The notes beneath the pieces were generated by a model that was not told the origin of the DNA, searched no databases, and saw only the letters and a program-made list of their open reading frames with translations. Positions 1 to 5,792 of a DNA stretch of 8,934 nucleotides are shown here, piece by piece. Source of the DNA: an uncultured Pseudobdellovibrionaceae bacterium. GTDB lineage: Bacteria > Bdellovibrionota > Bdellovibrionia > Bdellovibrionales > Bdellovibrionaceae. A program made the position numbers and the translations under genes. Location of the stretch: the NCBI GenBank assembly GCA_937900305.1, contig CALCCV010000101.1, positions 1 through 8,934 on the forward strand, in the 5' to 3' direction. Positions within the stretch are counted from its first letter, which is position 1. Each line of letters opens with the position of its first letter.

Positions 1-49
1 TACGAGATCTGTAGCCGTGACTGGAGTTCAGCGTGTGCTCTTCCGATCT
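1..49 (+). other. Residual Illumina index adapter (non-genomic)
   Basis: The first 49 bases match the inner part of the Illumina TruSeq-style indexed primer. The end of the P7 segment (TACGAGAT, 1-8) is followed by an 8-base index (CTGTAGCC, 9-16). The read-2 primer segment follows, starting GTGACTGGAGTTCAG (17-31) and ending CTCTTCCGATCT (38-49). One A of the standard primer is missing between positions 31 and 32, probably a sequencing or synthesis error. The stretch should be trimmed; genomic sequence begins at about position 50. Confidence 0.97.
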
Positions 50-279
50 AATGCCTGGCTCAGAAATCGGATCTTGAAGAGCAAGTCAAAAAGTACCAAT
101 CGAGTCGTTTACAAAGAGCTTACAAGACAGTGGCCCGGACGCGCACGATAGGACTTATAGGGCAATGGGAAAACCAGTTTGCTTGTCTTGTGCGAGATCG
201 AGCTATGCCTATCATGATGAAGCTAATGGACCAGGACAAACAAAATGCCTGGCTGTTCGGGTACGAACCGACCTTGTGA
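50..279 (+). CDS. Hypothetical protein, C-terminal fragment (5' truncated by contig end)
   Basis: This open frame runs straight from the adapter junction to a TGA at 277-279. It gives 75 full residues and no start codon, so the gene is cut by the contig end. The in-frame TAA at 49-51 is an artefact made of the last adapter T plus the first two insert bases. The translated fragment starts CLAQKSDLEEQVKKYQ and ends NAWLFGYEPTL. It is rich in charged residues, with a likely coiled-coil or helical first third (LEEQVKKYQ), a central IGLIGQWENQFACL stretch and a methionine-rich helix (MPIMMKLMDQ). The composition looks like genuine protein, whereas the longer frame over the same bases (from 165) does not. 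I recognise no family. The next 250 bases (280-531) hold no gene that I can support; only a short CGCGA/TCGCG hairpin at 312-323 is visible, without a T-tract. Confidence 0.6.
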
Positions 280-531
280 ATGTTTTATCGATTTTCAAAA
301 AAATAGGGCGACGCGATTTCGCGATTCTGAATTTGACGGAAAGAATGGTCAAAATTTTAAGGTCGAGTGTAGTCGTTAGAATTGCCATTCTTTCTGAATA
401 CAAAATCACAGTGATATACGCTCCGAATTTTAGCTGCGCCTTCTTGACCGGTTTTTCAAAGATAAAATACGAGAGTCAGGTGGCGCTAGCGATCGCTGGT
501 CCTCAAACTTCGCGAAACAAGTGATTGTCAG

Positions 532-948
532 TCAAACTCGCGACAACACTATTATTGAAGGCAATGTGACAAGCTCCCTTATGAGCGCCATTGAGCAATA
601 TCCTAAAACTATGAGAGGAAGGGGCTGGTTCGACATTTTGAATGAGAACAGGCTGATTATTCCAACTCCGGTCCAGAGCAAATACAAATATGCTTTTCCA
701 GACTTAGTGGATTTTAATACATTTCGCACCTCAATTGCGGATTTGCACTTTTGCAAAGTACCCATAGCCTCTTTAAAGGCTCGCTTCTGCAAAAGTCCAC
801 CGATCATACCCATCGCTATTCCCAACGATAACATAGTCAAAGGAAATGGCTGTATTTGGCTGAAGGCCCAACACGCGACTGATAAGTAGACGAGAATCAA
901 AATCACGTTCATTCGCGGTTTTAGTGATAGGTGAAGATTATTCTGCAT
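532..948 (-). CDS. Small integral membrane protein, four predicted helices
   Basis: The 138-residue product has four hydrophobic segments: about residues 13-30, 34-54, 87-103 and 109-133. A basic, probably cytoplasmic loop (KRAFKEAMGTLQKCK and following, about residues 55-86) lies between helices 2 and 3. The start at 948 (MQNNLHL) gives the full frame; an internal ATG at 912 (MNVILILV) begins directly at helix 1. Neither is preceded by a good Shine-Dalgarno sequence; a GGAA abuts the first ATG. The opposite strand is also open over 521-889, but that reading has no recognisable protein character, while this one shows regular hydrophobic helices separated by polar loops. No family is recognised. 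It stands alone between two gaps. Confidence 0.6.
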   Translation of the reverse strand: MQNNLHLSLKPRMNVILILVYLSVACWAFSQIQPFPLTMLSLGIAMGMIGGLLQKRAFKEAMGTLQKCKSAIEVRNVLKSTKSGKAYLYLLWTGVGIISLFSFKMSNQPLPLIVLGYCSMALIRELVTLPSIIVLSRV

Positions 949-1273
949 TTCCGGATTCTATCTTTAACCTTATAGTCGATCAACATGGGAATCTTTCTAT
1001 TTCGCCAGGCGGACCGACTTTAATGTGACTTTTGACCTGGCGGCGACGGTCCCTGGTGGCCTAGAAAGCTCCGGTTAGTGTTCAGACTGTCCTAAAACTG
1101 CACGGGAGGGGTTTTGAGCCGCGAAGTGCTACAGATGCACTCTTTGCTGATCTAAGCCCCAAATCAGTTTCGCGGGCCTTTTAGACCGCCTAGCCAAAGC
1201 TGGACAAAATTCGGCACTTTGCGGCAGCGCCGCCTGGGCCATGGAGATTTGATTTTAGGCTAGTAACTGCCGA
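949..1273. other. Gene-free interval, GC-richer, with interleaved inverted repeats
   Basis: No frame here has a start plus convincing protein content. The interval looks richer in G and C than its flanks. It contains CGCCAGG (1003-1009) with its complement CCTGGCG (1036-1042), and GGACCG (1011-1016) with its complement CGGTCC (1047-1052). The order is A-B-A'-B', which would form a pseudoknot rather than nested hairpins if transcribed. A GCGGC-AGC-GCCGC hairpin lies at 1221-1233, downstream of the cupin gene, without a T-tract. A plus-strand frame ending at the TAG near 1077 (FNVTFDLAATVPGG) is protein-like but has no start and is only about 36 codons long, so a decayed gene fragment is possible. 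Confidence 0.4.
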
Positions 1274-1699
1274 TCAAATAGCGTTCGGCGGGGGATTTTT
1301 CGCGAACCAATCAGCGATCGCAGGCATCTCTTTTTCAAAGGTACCGGGGGTAGAAAGGTTTAAAACTCCCGCCCGCTTAGAGCTGCGATTTTCAAAATCG
1401 TGCATAACTCCCCCGGGTACCAATATAAAAGCACCTTGTTTAGCATCGATCCACTTGTCTCCAACGAGTATAGTCATTGTTCCTTCAATTACGAAAAAAA
1501 TGCAGTCTGCTGCATCGTGGGAATGCGCTCCAGGGCCTTTGCAGTTTGGTTCGAGCCACCACTCGGAAATATTATATTTGCCTTTTGTTTCATTACCGTC
1601 TGCCTTAAAGACAGCACTTATGCGCCCCATAGGATATGTTCGTCCTTCTCCGGCATTAAGAACAATGGGCTCACGCTTTGATTCTTTTTGAATTTGCAT
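1274..1699 (-). CDS. Cupin-domain protein (single-domain, mononuclear metal-type)
   Basis: This 141-residue protein is a single small beta-barrel cupin. Motif 1 is visible at residues 57-80 (GAHSHDAADCIFFVIEG then TILVG), with His59 and His61 as metal ligands. The usual glutamate position appears to be taken by Asp65. Motif 2 is GAFILVPGGVMHDFEN (89-104), with PGG and His100 as the third histidine ligand. Such proteins bind Fe, Mn, Ni or Zn and include dioxygenases, isomerases and sugar- or ligand-binding regulators, so the substrate cannot be told from sequence. The frame extends to a TTG at 1714, but the ATG at 1699 is preferred because a GAG lies 4 nt upstream. The C-terminus (FEKEMPAIADWFAKNPP) forms a short helical tail. 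No signal peptide is seen, so it should be cytoplasmic. It is divergent from the exported-protein gene at 2068. Confidence 0.88.
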   Translation of the reverse strand: MQIQKESKREPIVLNAGEGRTYPMGRISAVFKADGNETKGKYNISEWWLEPNCKGPGAHSHDAADCIFFVIEGTMTILVGDKWIDAKQGAFILVPGGVMHDFENRSSKRAGVLNLSTPGTFEKEMPAIADWFAKNPPPNAI

Positions 1700-1765
1700 G
1701 CCGCTCAATATCAATAGTTATAGCCGTTGTCATCAGTGAAGCCCTAAAATAATGCCTTACAAACC

Positions 1766-1789
1766 CTTAGCTCCTTGGCAGGAGCTAAG
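1766..1789. repeat. Perfect 10-bp inverted repeat with 4-nt loop
   Basis: CTTAGCTCCT (1766-1775) and AGGAGCTAAG (1780-1789) are exact reverse complements around TGGC. The stem is strong, but no T-run follows in either direction, so it is not a standard intrinsic terminator. It lies 67 bp upstream of the cupin ATG and could be an operator or a 5'-leader hairpin for that gene. Confidence 0.65.
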
Positions 1790-1905
1790 CAATTCTGCGC
1801 TGATCTCCTCAAACTTAAACAGAAATTTAATTTGGCCGCAAGTTCGCTGACCTCACGCCTATGTGAATAAAACCCACCTTTGTAAAGCGGGTCGAATTTT
1901 GAGCG

Positions 1906-1949
1906 TTGGCTTTGTAGCGATGGGATAAATTCGGCCGACTCAAAGCCAA
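1906..1949. repeat. Perfect 9-bp inverted repeat with 26-nt spacer
   Basis: TTGGCTTTG (1906-1914) and CAAAGCCAA (1941-1949) are exact reverse complements. The 26-nt spacer and the position between two divergent genes would fit a regulator-binding pair of half-sites, or a stem-loop in a leader. Function is unassigned. Confidence 0.5.
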
Positions 1950-2055
1950 ATCAATTGTGGCGTCGCCGTAGGCCAATGAGATTACTTCCGAGCGTGTCAT
2001 CTGTGGCACCCAGGATGGTATTGTACGGCAAGTCAAAATCATGTACGGTCCGCCT

Positions 2056-2061
2056 AAGGAG
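2056..2061 (+). promoter_or_regulatory. Shine-Dalgarno AAGGAG deciding the start at 2068
   Basis: AAGGAG sits 6 nt upstream of the ATG at 2068. It rules out the in-frame ATG at 2041, whose product would carry nine extra residues before the signal peptide. Confidence 0.85.
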
Positions 2062-2067
2062 AAATTT

Positions 2068-2445
2068 ATGAAACGTATATCGATAATGTTATTTATGTTC
2101 TTAGTTACAATATTTTCAAATGCTTATGCTGGCAGTAAGAATGGCGTCGAATATGATTCAGTCGCTAAAGATATTGATGGGGTATGGGCTGTTAGCAACC
2201 CAAAGTTGTTGGTAGACGCTCAATACTATCCCATCGAAGCAGATGGTGATATCCCTGGTCGTTACGTTGTCTCCTCTCTGGTTTGCAAGAAGCTTGGACT
2301 TCCGTTCAAAAATGTTGATCCATTTGTACCCGAAGATACCTACACTGAAACCGAATCAGTTGTTTGGCGGGAAGATGGCTCCAATTTCATTCATTACGAT
2401 CGTTCGAGGCTCGTTGCAGCCATTCGCTGTCGCTTACCGAACTGA
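2068..2445 (+). CDS. Small exported protein with Sec signal peptide, function unknown
   Basis: The product is 125 residues. The first 21 (MKRISIMLFMFLVTIFSNAYA) form a classic Sec signal peptide: basic n-region, hydrophobic core and an AYA cleavage site before Gly22. The mature part is about 104 residues and soluble, with two cysteines (Cys73 in VCKKLGLPF and Cys121 in AIRCRLPN) that could form a disulfide in the periplasm. The pattern of a CKKLG segment followed by a C-terminal RCRL is loosely like the ends of DUF1566/Lcl-type or C-type-lectin-like domains, but this is too weak to name a family. The start is fixed by the AAGGAG at 2056-2061. It stands alone, divergent from the cupin and convergent with the operon at 2731-8934. 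Confidence 0.8.
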   Translation: MKRISIMLFMFLVTIFSNAYAGSKNGVEYDSVAKDIDGVWAVSNPKLLVDAQYYPIEADGDIPGRYVVSSLVCKKLGLPFKNVDPFVPEDTYTETESVVWREDGSNFIHYDRSRLVAAIRCRLPN

Positions 2446-2558
2446 TGATTGCAATGAGCTATAGGTCGGTGCCCATAACAACAGATTGATGGACCCAGAT
2501 CTGACCAAATCCAACCTAAAATAGCGGCTTTAGAAATACTTGGTTGTTGATCTCCAGG

Positions 2559-2593
2559 GGCGCATGATCGTGCTGGCCTAACGATAATGCGCC
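2559..2593. repeat. Long imperfect hairpin in convergent gap
   Basis: GGCGCAT (2559-2565) pairs with ATGCGCC (2587-2593), and the inner ATCGT (2567-2571) pairs with ACGAT (2581-2585), leaving one G/A mismatch and a 9-nt loop. The 12-bp stem sits between the convergent genes ending at 2445 and 2731. There is no T-run on either side. It could help stop transcription from both directions or be a dispersed palindromic element. The surrounding 285-base gap (2446-2730) holds no supportable gene. Confidence 0.55.
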
Positions 2594-2599
2594 GAGACA

Positions 2600-2629
2600 T
2601 GGATCATTTAAGTGTTTATTCCTGATCCA
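2600..2629. repeat. 7-bp inverted repeat next to the hairpin
   Basis: TGGATCA (2600-2606) and TGATCCA (2623-2629) are exact reverse complements with a 16-nt AT-rich spacer. The repeat lies immediately beside the 2559-2593 hairpin. Its role is unknown. Confidence 0.35.
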
Positions 2630-2715
2630 CTCGTAAGGTCAGGCTCGGCGTTTGCCCGCTACCGTGCCGTTCTAAGAGCCGGGTCTGTCATTCTTGACCA
2701 AAGAAACTCATCTTC

Positions 2716-2739
2716 AAAAATCGCTTCTCCTTAGGAGAA
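2716..2739 (-). terminator. Weak intrinsic terminator-like hairpin at the operon end
   Basis: Read on the minus strand, TTCTCC-TAA-GGAGAA forms a 6-bp stem whose loop is the stop codon of the kinase gene. After four bases (GCGA) comes TTTTT (2720-2716). The stem is short and not GC-rich, so termination may be inefficient. Confidence 0.4.
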
Positions 2740-4734
2740 AGGGAATTCCTTTCCGACGATCACGATGCCGTGCGGTACGGAGATCTTCTCCCGAGAATAT
2801 GACGTTGCTACAACTACGTTTGAAAAACCTTTTGAAATCAGGTGTTCGGCCACCTCACCACCCGTGGGTTTGCCATCAAAAAAGTAATCGACGTAAATAG
2901 GAGTCGACCTTGCAAACTGATCGGCCACGTCCAAGAATTTTTTTTCGCAAGCAAATGTTGCTATTGACCGGTTGGCCATGTCCGCTTGGTCTTGCCAAGC
3001 AAATCGGTTTGCTTTTGAATCGTCGATCAGGATCAGATCGGTCATCTGGGGATTGATGACGTTGAATTTGAGTTCATGCATGTCTTCCTTGTCAATGACT
3101 CGGACTGCGCTTTTGCGGGCCAGACTCATGACATCTGGATCTTTTGCCCGGCCAGTGACTAAAAACGCTGAATCGACCAGTCCCATTTCAATCATCAAAT
3201 CCATTCCGGTCGGACCGCCGTCTTTCGTTAGTTCATAGTCAAAAAAGTAGGTGGCAGGGGCTCCCTGATTTGCAGTGGACCAACCTCTTAGCTCTTCGGC
3301 GGTATAGAAAAAATGGGTTTGTGCGTGTGGGATCTGCTTTGGAAGCAGCATTTTCCAAGTCTCATGAATGACGGGCTCGTCATCTAAAAATACGAGGTGA
3401 GCGTCGGCCTTTAGATAAATCTCCGGGGCTGGCGAAGTACACAGCGGCAGGTGAATGATTGCAGTCGTTCCCCTTCCGAGATCGGATTCTAGTCTTAGAG
3501 TGCCACCCATGAGTTCGATAGTATTTTTAGCCTGGTAGAGGCCAAGTCCAGTGCCGTCTTTTTTTCCATGGCTGACACCCTTTTCGAAAATTGATTCAAG
3601 ATGCTGAACAGAAATTCCGGCACCATTATCTTTAATTTTGACGGTGACTCCCGCTCGTTCTGCCGCCACCGAAATCTCAATTCTGCCAAAATCCTTGTTA
3701 ATGGCATCCACCGAATTTTTAACAATGTTTGAAAGGGCTGCCGAAAGCTCAGCTCTAACGCCATCAACGATCAGGCGCTTCTCGCCAACGCGGAGATCAA
3801 TGTCACATTGGTTTTGAGTAAGAATCTTTGCCTCGGCAGCAACAATCTGTAACAAATCGGTCACGTCAAATTTTTCGGTATCTGCAAGAGCCGCTTGTCC
3901 CCTGTATTGTCTAAGCATTTTTTGAGCAAGGGCTTTCATGCGCGCCAACTCTTCAAAAACCAGGGGATGTTTATTAAAACTCGAATCAGAACTCTTATTG
4001 AGAATGATTTCGATAGTCGAAATCGGAGCCACGATGTCATGAGCCACTTGGGCCGCGACGTCAGCTAAAACCTCAGACTTCTTTTGTTCCGCAATCTTCG
4101 TTGAATAGGACACGATCTGCTCTTCCATGCCCTGGATATGGCTCTTTAAGTATCCAATGAGAGGAATGTTAAGCTCAAGAAGCCTGCCGATATTACCAGT
4201 ATTTGGTTTTGCTTCGGCGGTGTCGAGTTGAAGTAAAGACTTGATGTGGTTTTGAACGGTGTCGACTACTTGCTGCTGAAAACGGTTCAATAGAACTCGA
4301 AGTCCCATGAAGATTAGAAAAAATATCGGGACTGAAATCAAATACTGATAGAGATAGCGAAGACTCAGCAACGACTCTGAAGGAAAATAGATCGACATAC
4401 CCACGCCCTGGTAGCCTGCAAATTCGCAATCGACACGAATTTGATTGAGCTTACTTTTGTGAGGCGGCGTAATTTCTTTACCATGGTCCACAAACACGAC
4501 TTCGGGAGTGAACTCAAAACCTTGTCTTAGCATCATCCCTTGAGCGTATTCTATAGGAGAACGGAAAGCCCCGGCTTGCACCTGAGGTTCTACGGCCTTG
4601 CAGACTTGGGCGGTGAGATTCTGGTACTGCTCAAGCTTCGTGTATTTGATGACAGTGTGGTAGAGCATCGGCACTGTGAAACCAATGATGAGACTTGCGA
4701 ACATGAGTCTGCGGATGAGAGCAATATTTTTCAT
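2731..4734 (-). CDS. Hybrid sensor histidine kinase with two receiver domains
   Basis: The 667-residue inner-membrane kinase has these parts in order: TM helix 1 (about 8-28); a periplasmic domain of about 100 residues (29-127) with two cysteines (Cys45, Cys103); TM helix 2 (128-149); and a cytoplasmic helical linker. The dimerisation/phosphoacceptor segment follows, with H-box AHDIVAP and His232. The HATPase_c domain has N-box Asn336/Asn340, G1 DNGAG (369-373) and G2 GTGLGL (394-399). Receiver 1 (about 446-560) keeps the acidic pair Asp451/Asp452, phosphoacceptor Asp499, Thr527 and Lys549. Receiver 2 (about 566-665) keeps Asp571/Asp572, Asp616, Thr644 and Lys662. All catalytic positions look intact. 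It is the last operon gene, and its ATG overlaps the YcaO stop as ATGA, so translation is probably coupled. The signal may come from the periplasmic solute-binding protein encoded two genes upstream; that link is inference. Confidence 0.93.
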   Translation of the reverse strand: MKNIALIRRLMFASLIIGFTVPMLYHTVIKYTKLEQYQNLTAQVCKAVEPQVQAGAFRSPIEYAQGMMLRQGFEFTPEVVFVDHGKEITPPHKSKLNQIRVDCEFAGYQGVGMSIYFPSESLLSLRYLYQYLISVPIFFLIFMGLRVLLNRFQQQVVDTVQNHIKSLLQLDTAEAKPNTGNIGRLLELNIPLIGYLKSHIQGMEEQIVSYSTKIAEQKKSEVLADVAAQVAHDIVAPISTIEIILNKSSDSSFNKHPLVFEELARMKALAQKMLRQYRGQAALADTEKFDVTDLLQIVAAEAKILTQNQCDIDLRVGEKRLIVDGVRAELSAALSNIVKNSVDAINKDFGRIEISVAAERAGVTVKIKDNGAGISVQHLESIFEKGVSHGKKDGTGLGLYQAKNTIELMGGTLRLESDLGRGTTAIIHLPLCTSPAPEIYLKADAHLVFLDDEPVIHETWKMLLPKQIPHAQTHFFYTAEELRGWSTANQGAPATYFFDYELTKDGGPTGMDLMIEMGLVDSAFLVTGRAKDPDVMSLARKSAVRVIDKEDMHELKFNVINPQMTDLILIDDSKANRFAWQDQADMANRSIATFACEKKFLDVADQFARSTPIYVDYFFDGKPTGGEVAEHLISKGFSNVVVATSYSREKISVPHGIVIVGKEFPFS

Positions 4735-5792
4735 AAAATTGGATGATACTCCGGGAGTTCGACATTCAATCCATGAAGCTTAAGCAGATTGCTGAGTTCT
4801 ATTTGTTCAAGTTGGGATAGTTTTTGTTTAAAAAATAGTGGAACAAAATCTCTGCCAAAAGCAAATGCCGCGTACAGAGGGACGGGGCACCCCAATGCGA
4901 CTTGCAAATTATAAACGGCGATGTTGCCGCATACAGCTCCATGCTTAAGCACGAGGGCTGTCGAGGCCGGTAGGACTGGCCGTGGTTCCTTCCAAAAGTG
5001 CCACTGATATTTCTCGATCACAGATTTGGTCTTTGGCTCATCACATTTGGCAAGGTCGACCCATTGTTCGTAACTTTCAAAAAATGCCGAAAGCCATTTC
5101 GTGGAGGCTTCGAAGCCGTTAGCCTTGCGGCAAAGGTAGCCAAAAGTCATGCCGAGAGCGTCTTTGCCCTCGGTTAGAACAATGCCAGCCTTGAATCCAC
5201 CTGCGGAAATTCTGGCAATGCCTGGGCGAAGAGAGACGCTTTCAAAAGGGACCACTTCGTCGAACCAAAATCCTGACCATCCATATTTAAGGTAGGTCAA
5301 AAGTAAAATATGTCGCTCTAGGGCTTCCCGGACTGCGTTCTCTATTGCTGTCTCTGCCGAAAAGTGGACGGCCCAGCCGTTGCTAGAGCGCATGCCAACG
5401 CTAGGAAAGCTTGCGTGATTAGAAGACAATGAAAGGTCAAATGCGCCGTCATCAACGCGAACGGTAAAGGGTGCATTCAGTTCATGTGATTGTCTAAATG
5501 CTCCCCGCGAAACATATCTTTCAATCATTTCGCAGGCTGCAATCGTAGCGGCTGTCAGTCTGTCTTTTGATCGTCCAAAGCCTACGTACACCTTGCCGGA
5601 GCCATCTATTCCTTGCACTCCGAATCGAAAATACTTTTCTCGAACCGTAAGTTCTCGTTCCGAAACATCTACTTTTACAAAGCCCGCACCGGCAACCCAA
5701 TCCAGAAGCTGGGACTGATAACTGGCATGGTTCCCCTCAAGGCTTGGCGAAATACTGTCGGTATGATTGAGTAACGCCTTTCCCAAATCCAC
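4731..5792 (-). CDS. YcaO-like protein (divergent, stand-alone)
   Basis: The 353-residue protein aligns by eye with the YcaO ATP-grasping core. Motif 1 is GFGRSKDRLTAATIAACEMIER (71-92), with E88-x2-E91-R92. Motif 2 is SNGWAVHF...ENAVREALERHI (137-162), with E156-x2-E159-R160. Motif 3 is near FFESYEQW (237-244), and a core strand is VYNLQVALGCPVPLY (293-307). Known YcaO proteins use ATP to activate peptide amide backbones, making azolines, thioamides or amidines in RiPPs. Several expected positions differ here: Ile84 for the motif-1 Ser, Phe144 for Asn, Thr148 for the Glu before Ala, and E-x2-E for E-x2-Q. The C-terminus ends PEYHPIL instead of the PxPxP tail. No E1-like or TfuA partner is in the window. 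The start is GTG at 5792, overlapping the upstream TAG by one base (TAGTG), with AAGGTG 5 nt upstream. Whether it is catalytic is unsettled. Confidence 0.82.
   Translation of the reverse strand: MDLGKALLNHTDSISPSLEGNHASYQSQLLDWVAGAGFVKVDVSERELTVREKYFRFGVQGIDGSGKVYVGFGRSKDRLTAATIAACEMIERYVSRGAFRQSHELNAPFTVRVDDGAFDLSLSSNHASFPSVGMRSSNGWAVHFSAETAIENAVREALERHILLLTYLKYGWSGFWFDEVVPFESVSLRPGIARISAGGFKAGIVLTEGKDALGMTFGYLCRKANGFEASTKWLSAFFESYEQWVDLAKCDEPKTKSVIEKYQWHFWKEPRPVLPASTALVLKHGAVCGNIAVYNLQVALGCPVPLYAAFAFGRDFVPLFFKQKLSQLEQIELSNLLKLHGLNVELPEYHPIL

Larger units (their letters stand above)
1700..2067. other. Divergent intergenic region between cupin and exported-protein genes
   Basis: These 368 bases separate the minus-strand cupin start from the plus-strand exported-protein start, so promoters for both should lie here. 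I see no convincing -35/-10 pair. Two perfect inverted repeats (1766-1789 and 1906-1949, listed separately) are the main structure. A minus-strand frame over 1827-2042 is open but has no Shine-Dalgarno sequence at its ATGs (2042, 2000) and no recognisable protein character, so it is not called. Confidence 0.5.

Noticed and set aside
63..81. Second adapter-like stretch (AATCGG...GAAGAGC)
   Set aside because: It resembles the Illumina adapter start only with a 6-base insertion, and it reads through in the truncated coding frame, so it is probably coincidence.
50..254. Direct repeat AATGCCTGGCT at 50-60 and 244-254
   Set aside because: Only 11 bp, read in different frames, with no similarity beyond it. 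It might reflect a chimeric join at the contig end, but the sequence alone does not show this.
165..524. 119-codon plus-strand open frame
   Set aside because: It overlaps the better-supported truncated frame ending at 279, has no ribosome site, and its composition shows no protein-like pattern.
521..889. 122-codon plus-strand open frame
   Set aside because: It is antisense to the four-helix membrane protein, which gives a coherent hydrophobic profile; this strand has no recognisable features.
486..1319. GCGATCGC palindromes (near 488 and 1312)
   Set aside because: This resembles the cyanobacterial HIP1 core, but two copies are too few to indicate enrichment.
2004..2019. Possible sigma-54 promoter (TGGCAC followed by ATGGT) upstream of 2068
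   Set aside because: The -24 element matches, but the -12 element lacks the invariant GC (GG is present), so it falls short of the consensus.
1827..2042. 71-codon minus-strand open frame upstream of the exported-protein gene
   Set aside because: No Shine-Dalgarno sequence at either ATG (2042, 2000), no recognisable motif, and it spans the intergenic inverted repeat.
2572..2593. Integron attC-like core GCCTAAC in the convergent gap
   Set aside because: The matching GTTRGGC partner and the imperfect inner repeats of an attC site are absent; no integrase or cassette is nearby.
2394..2600. 68-codon minus-strand open frame in the convergent gap
   Set aside because: It overlaps the exported-protein gene end and part of a hairpin, has no ribosome site and looks like chance translation.
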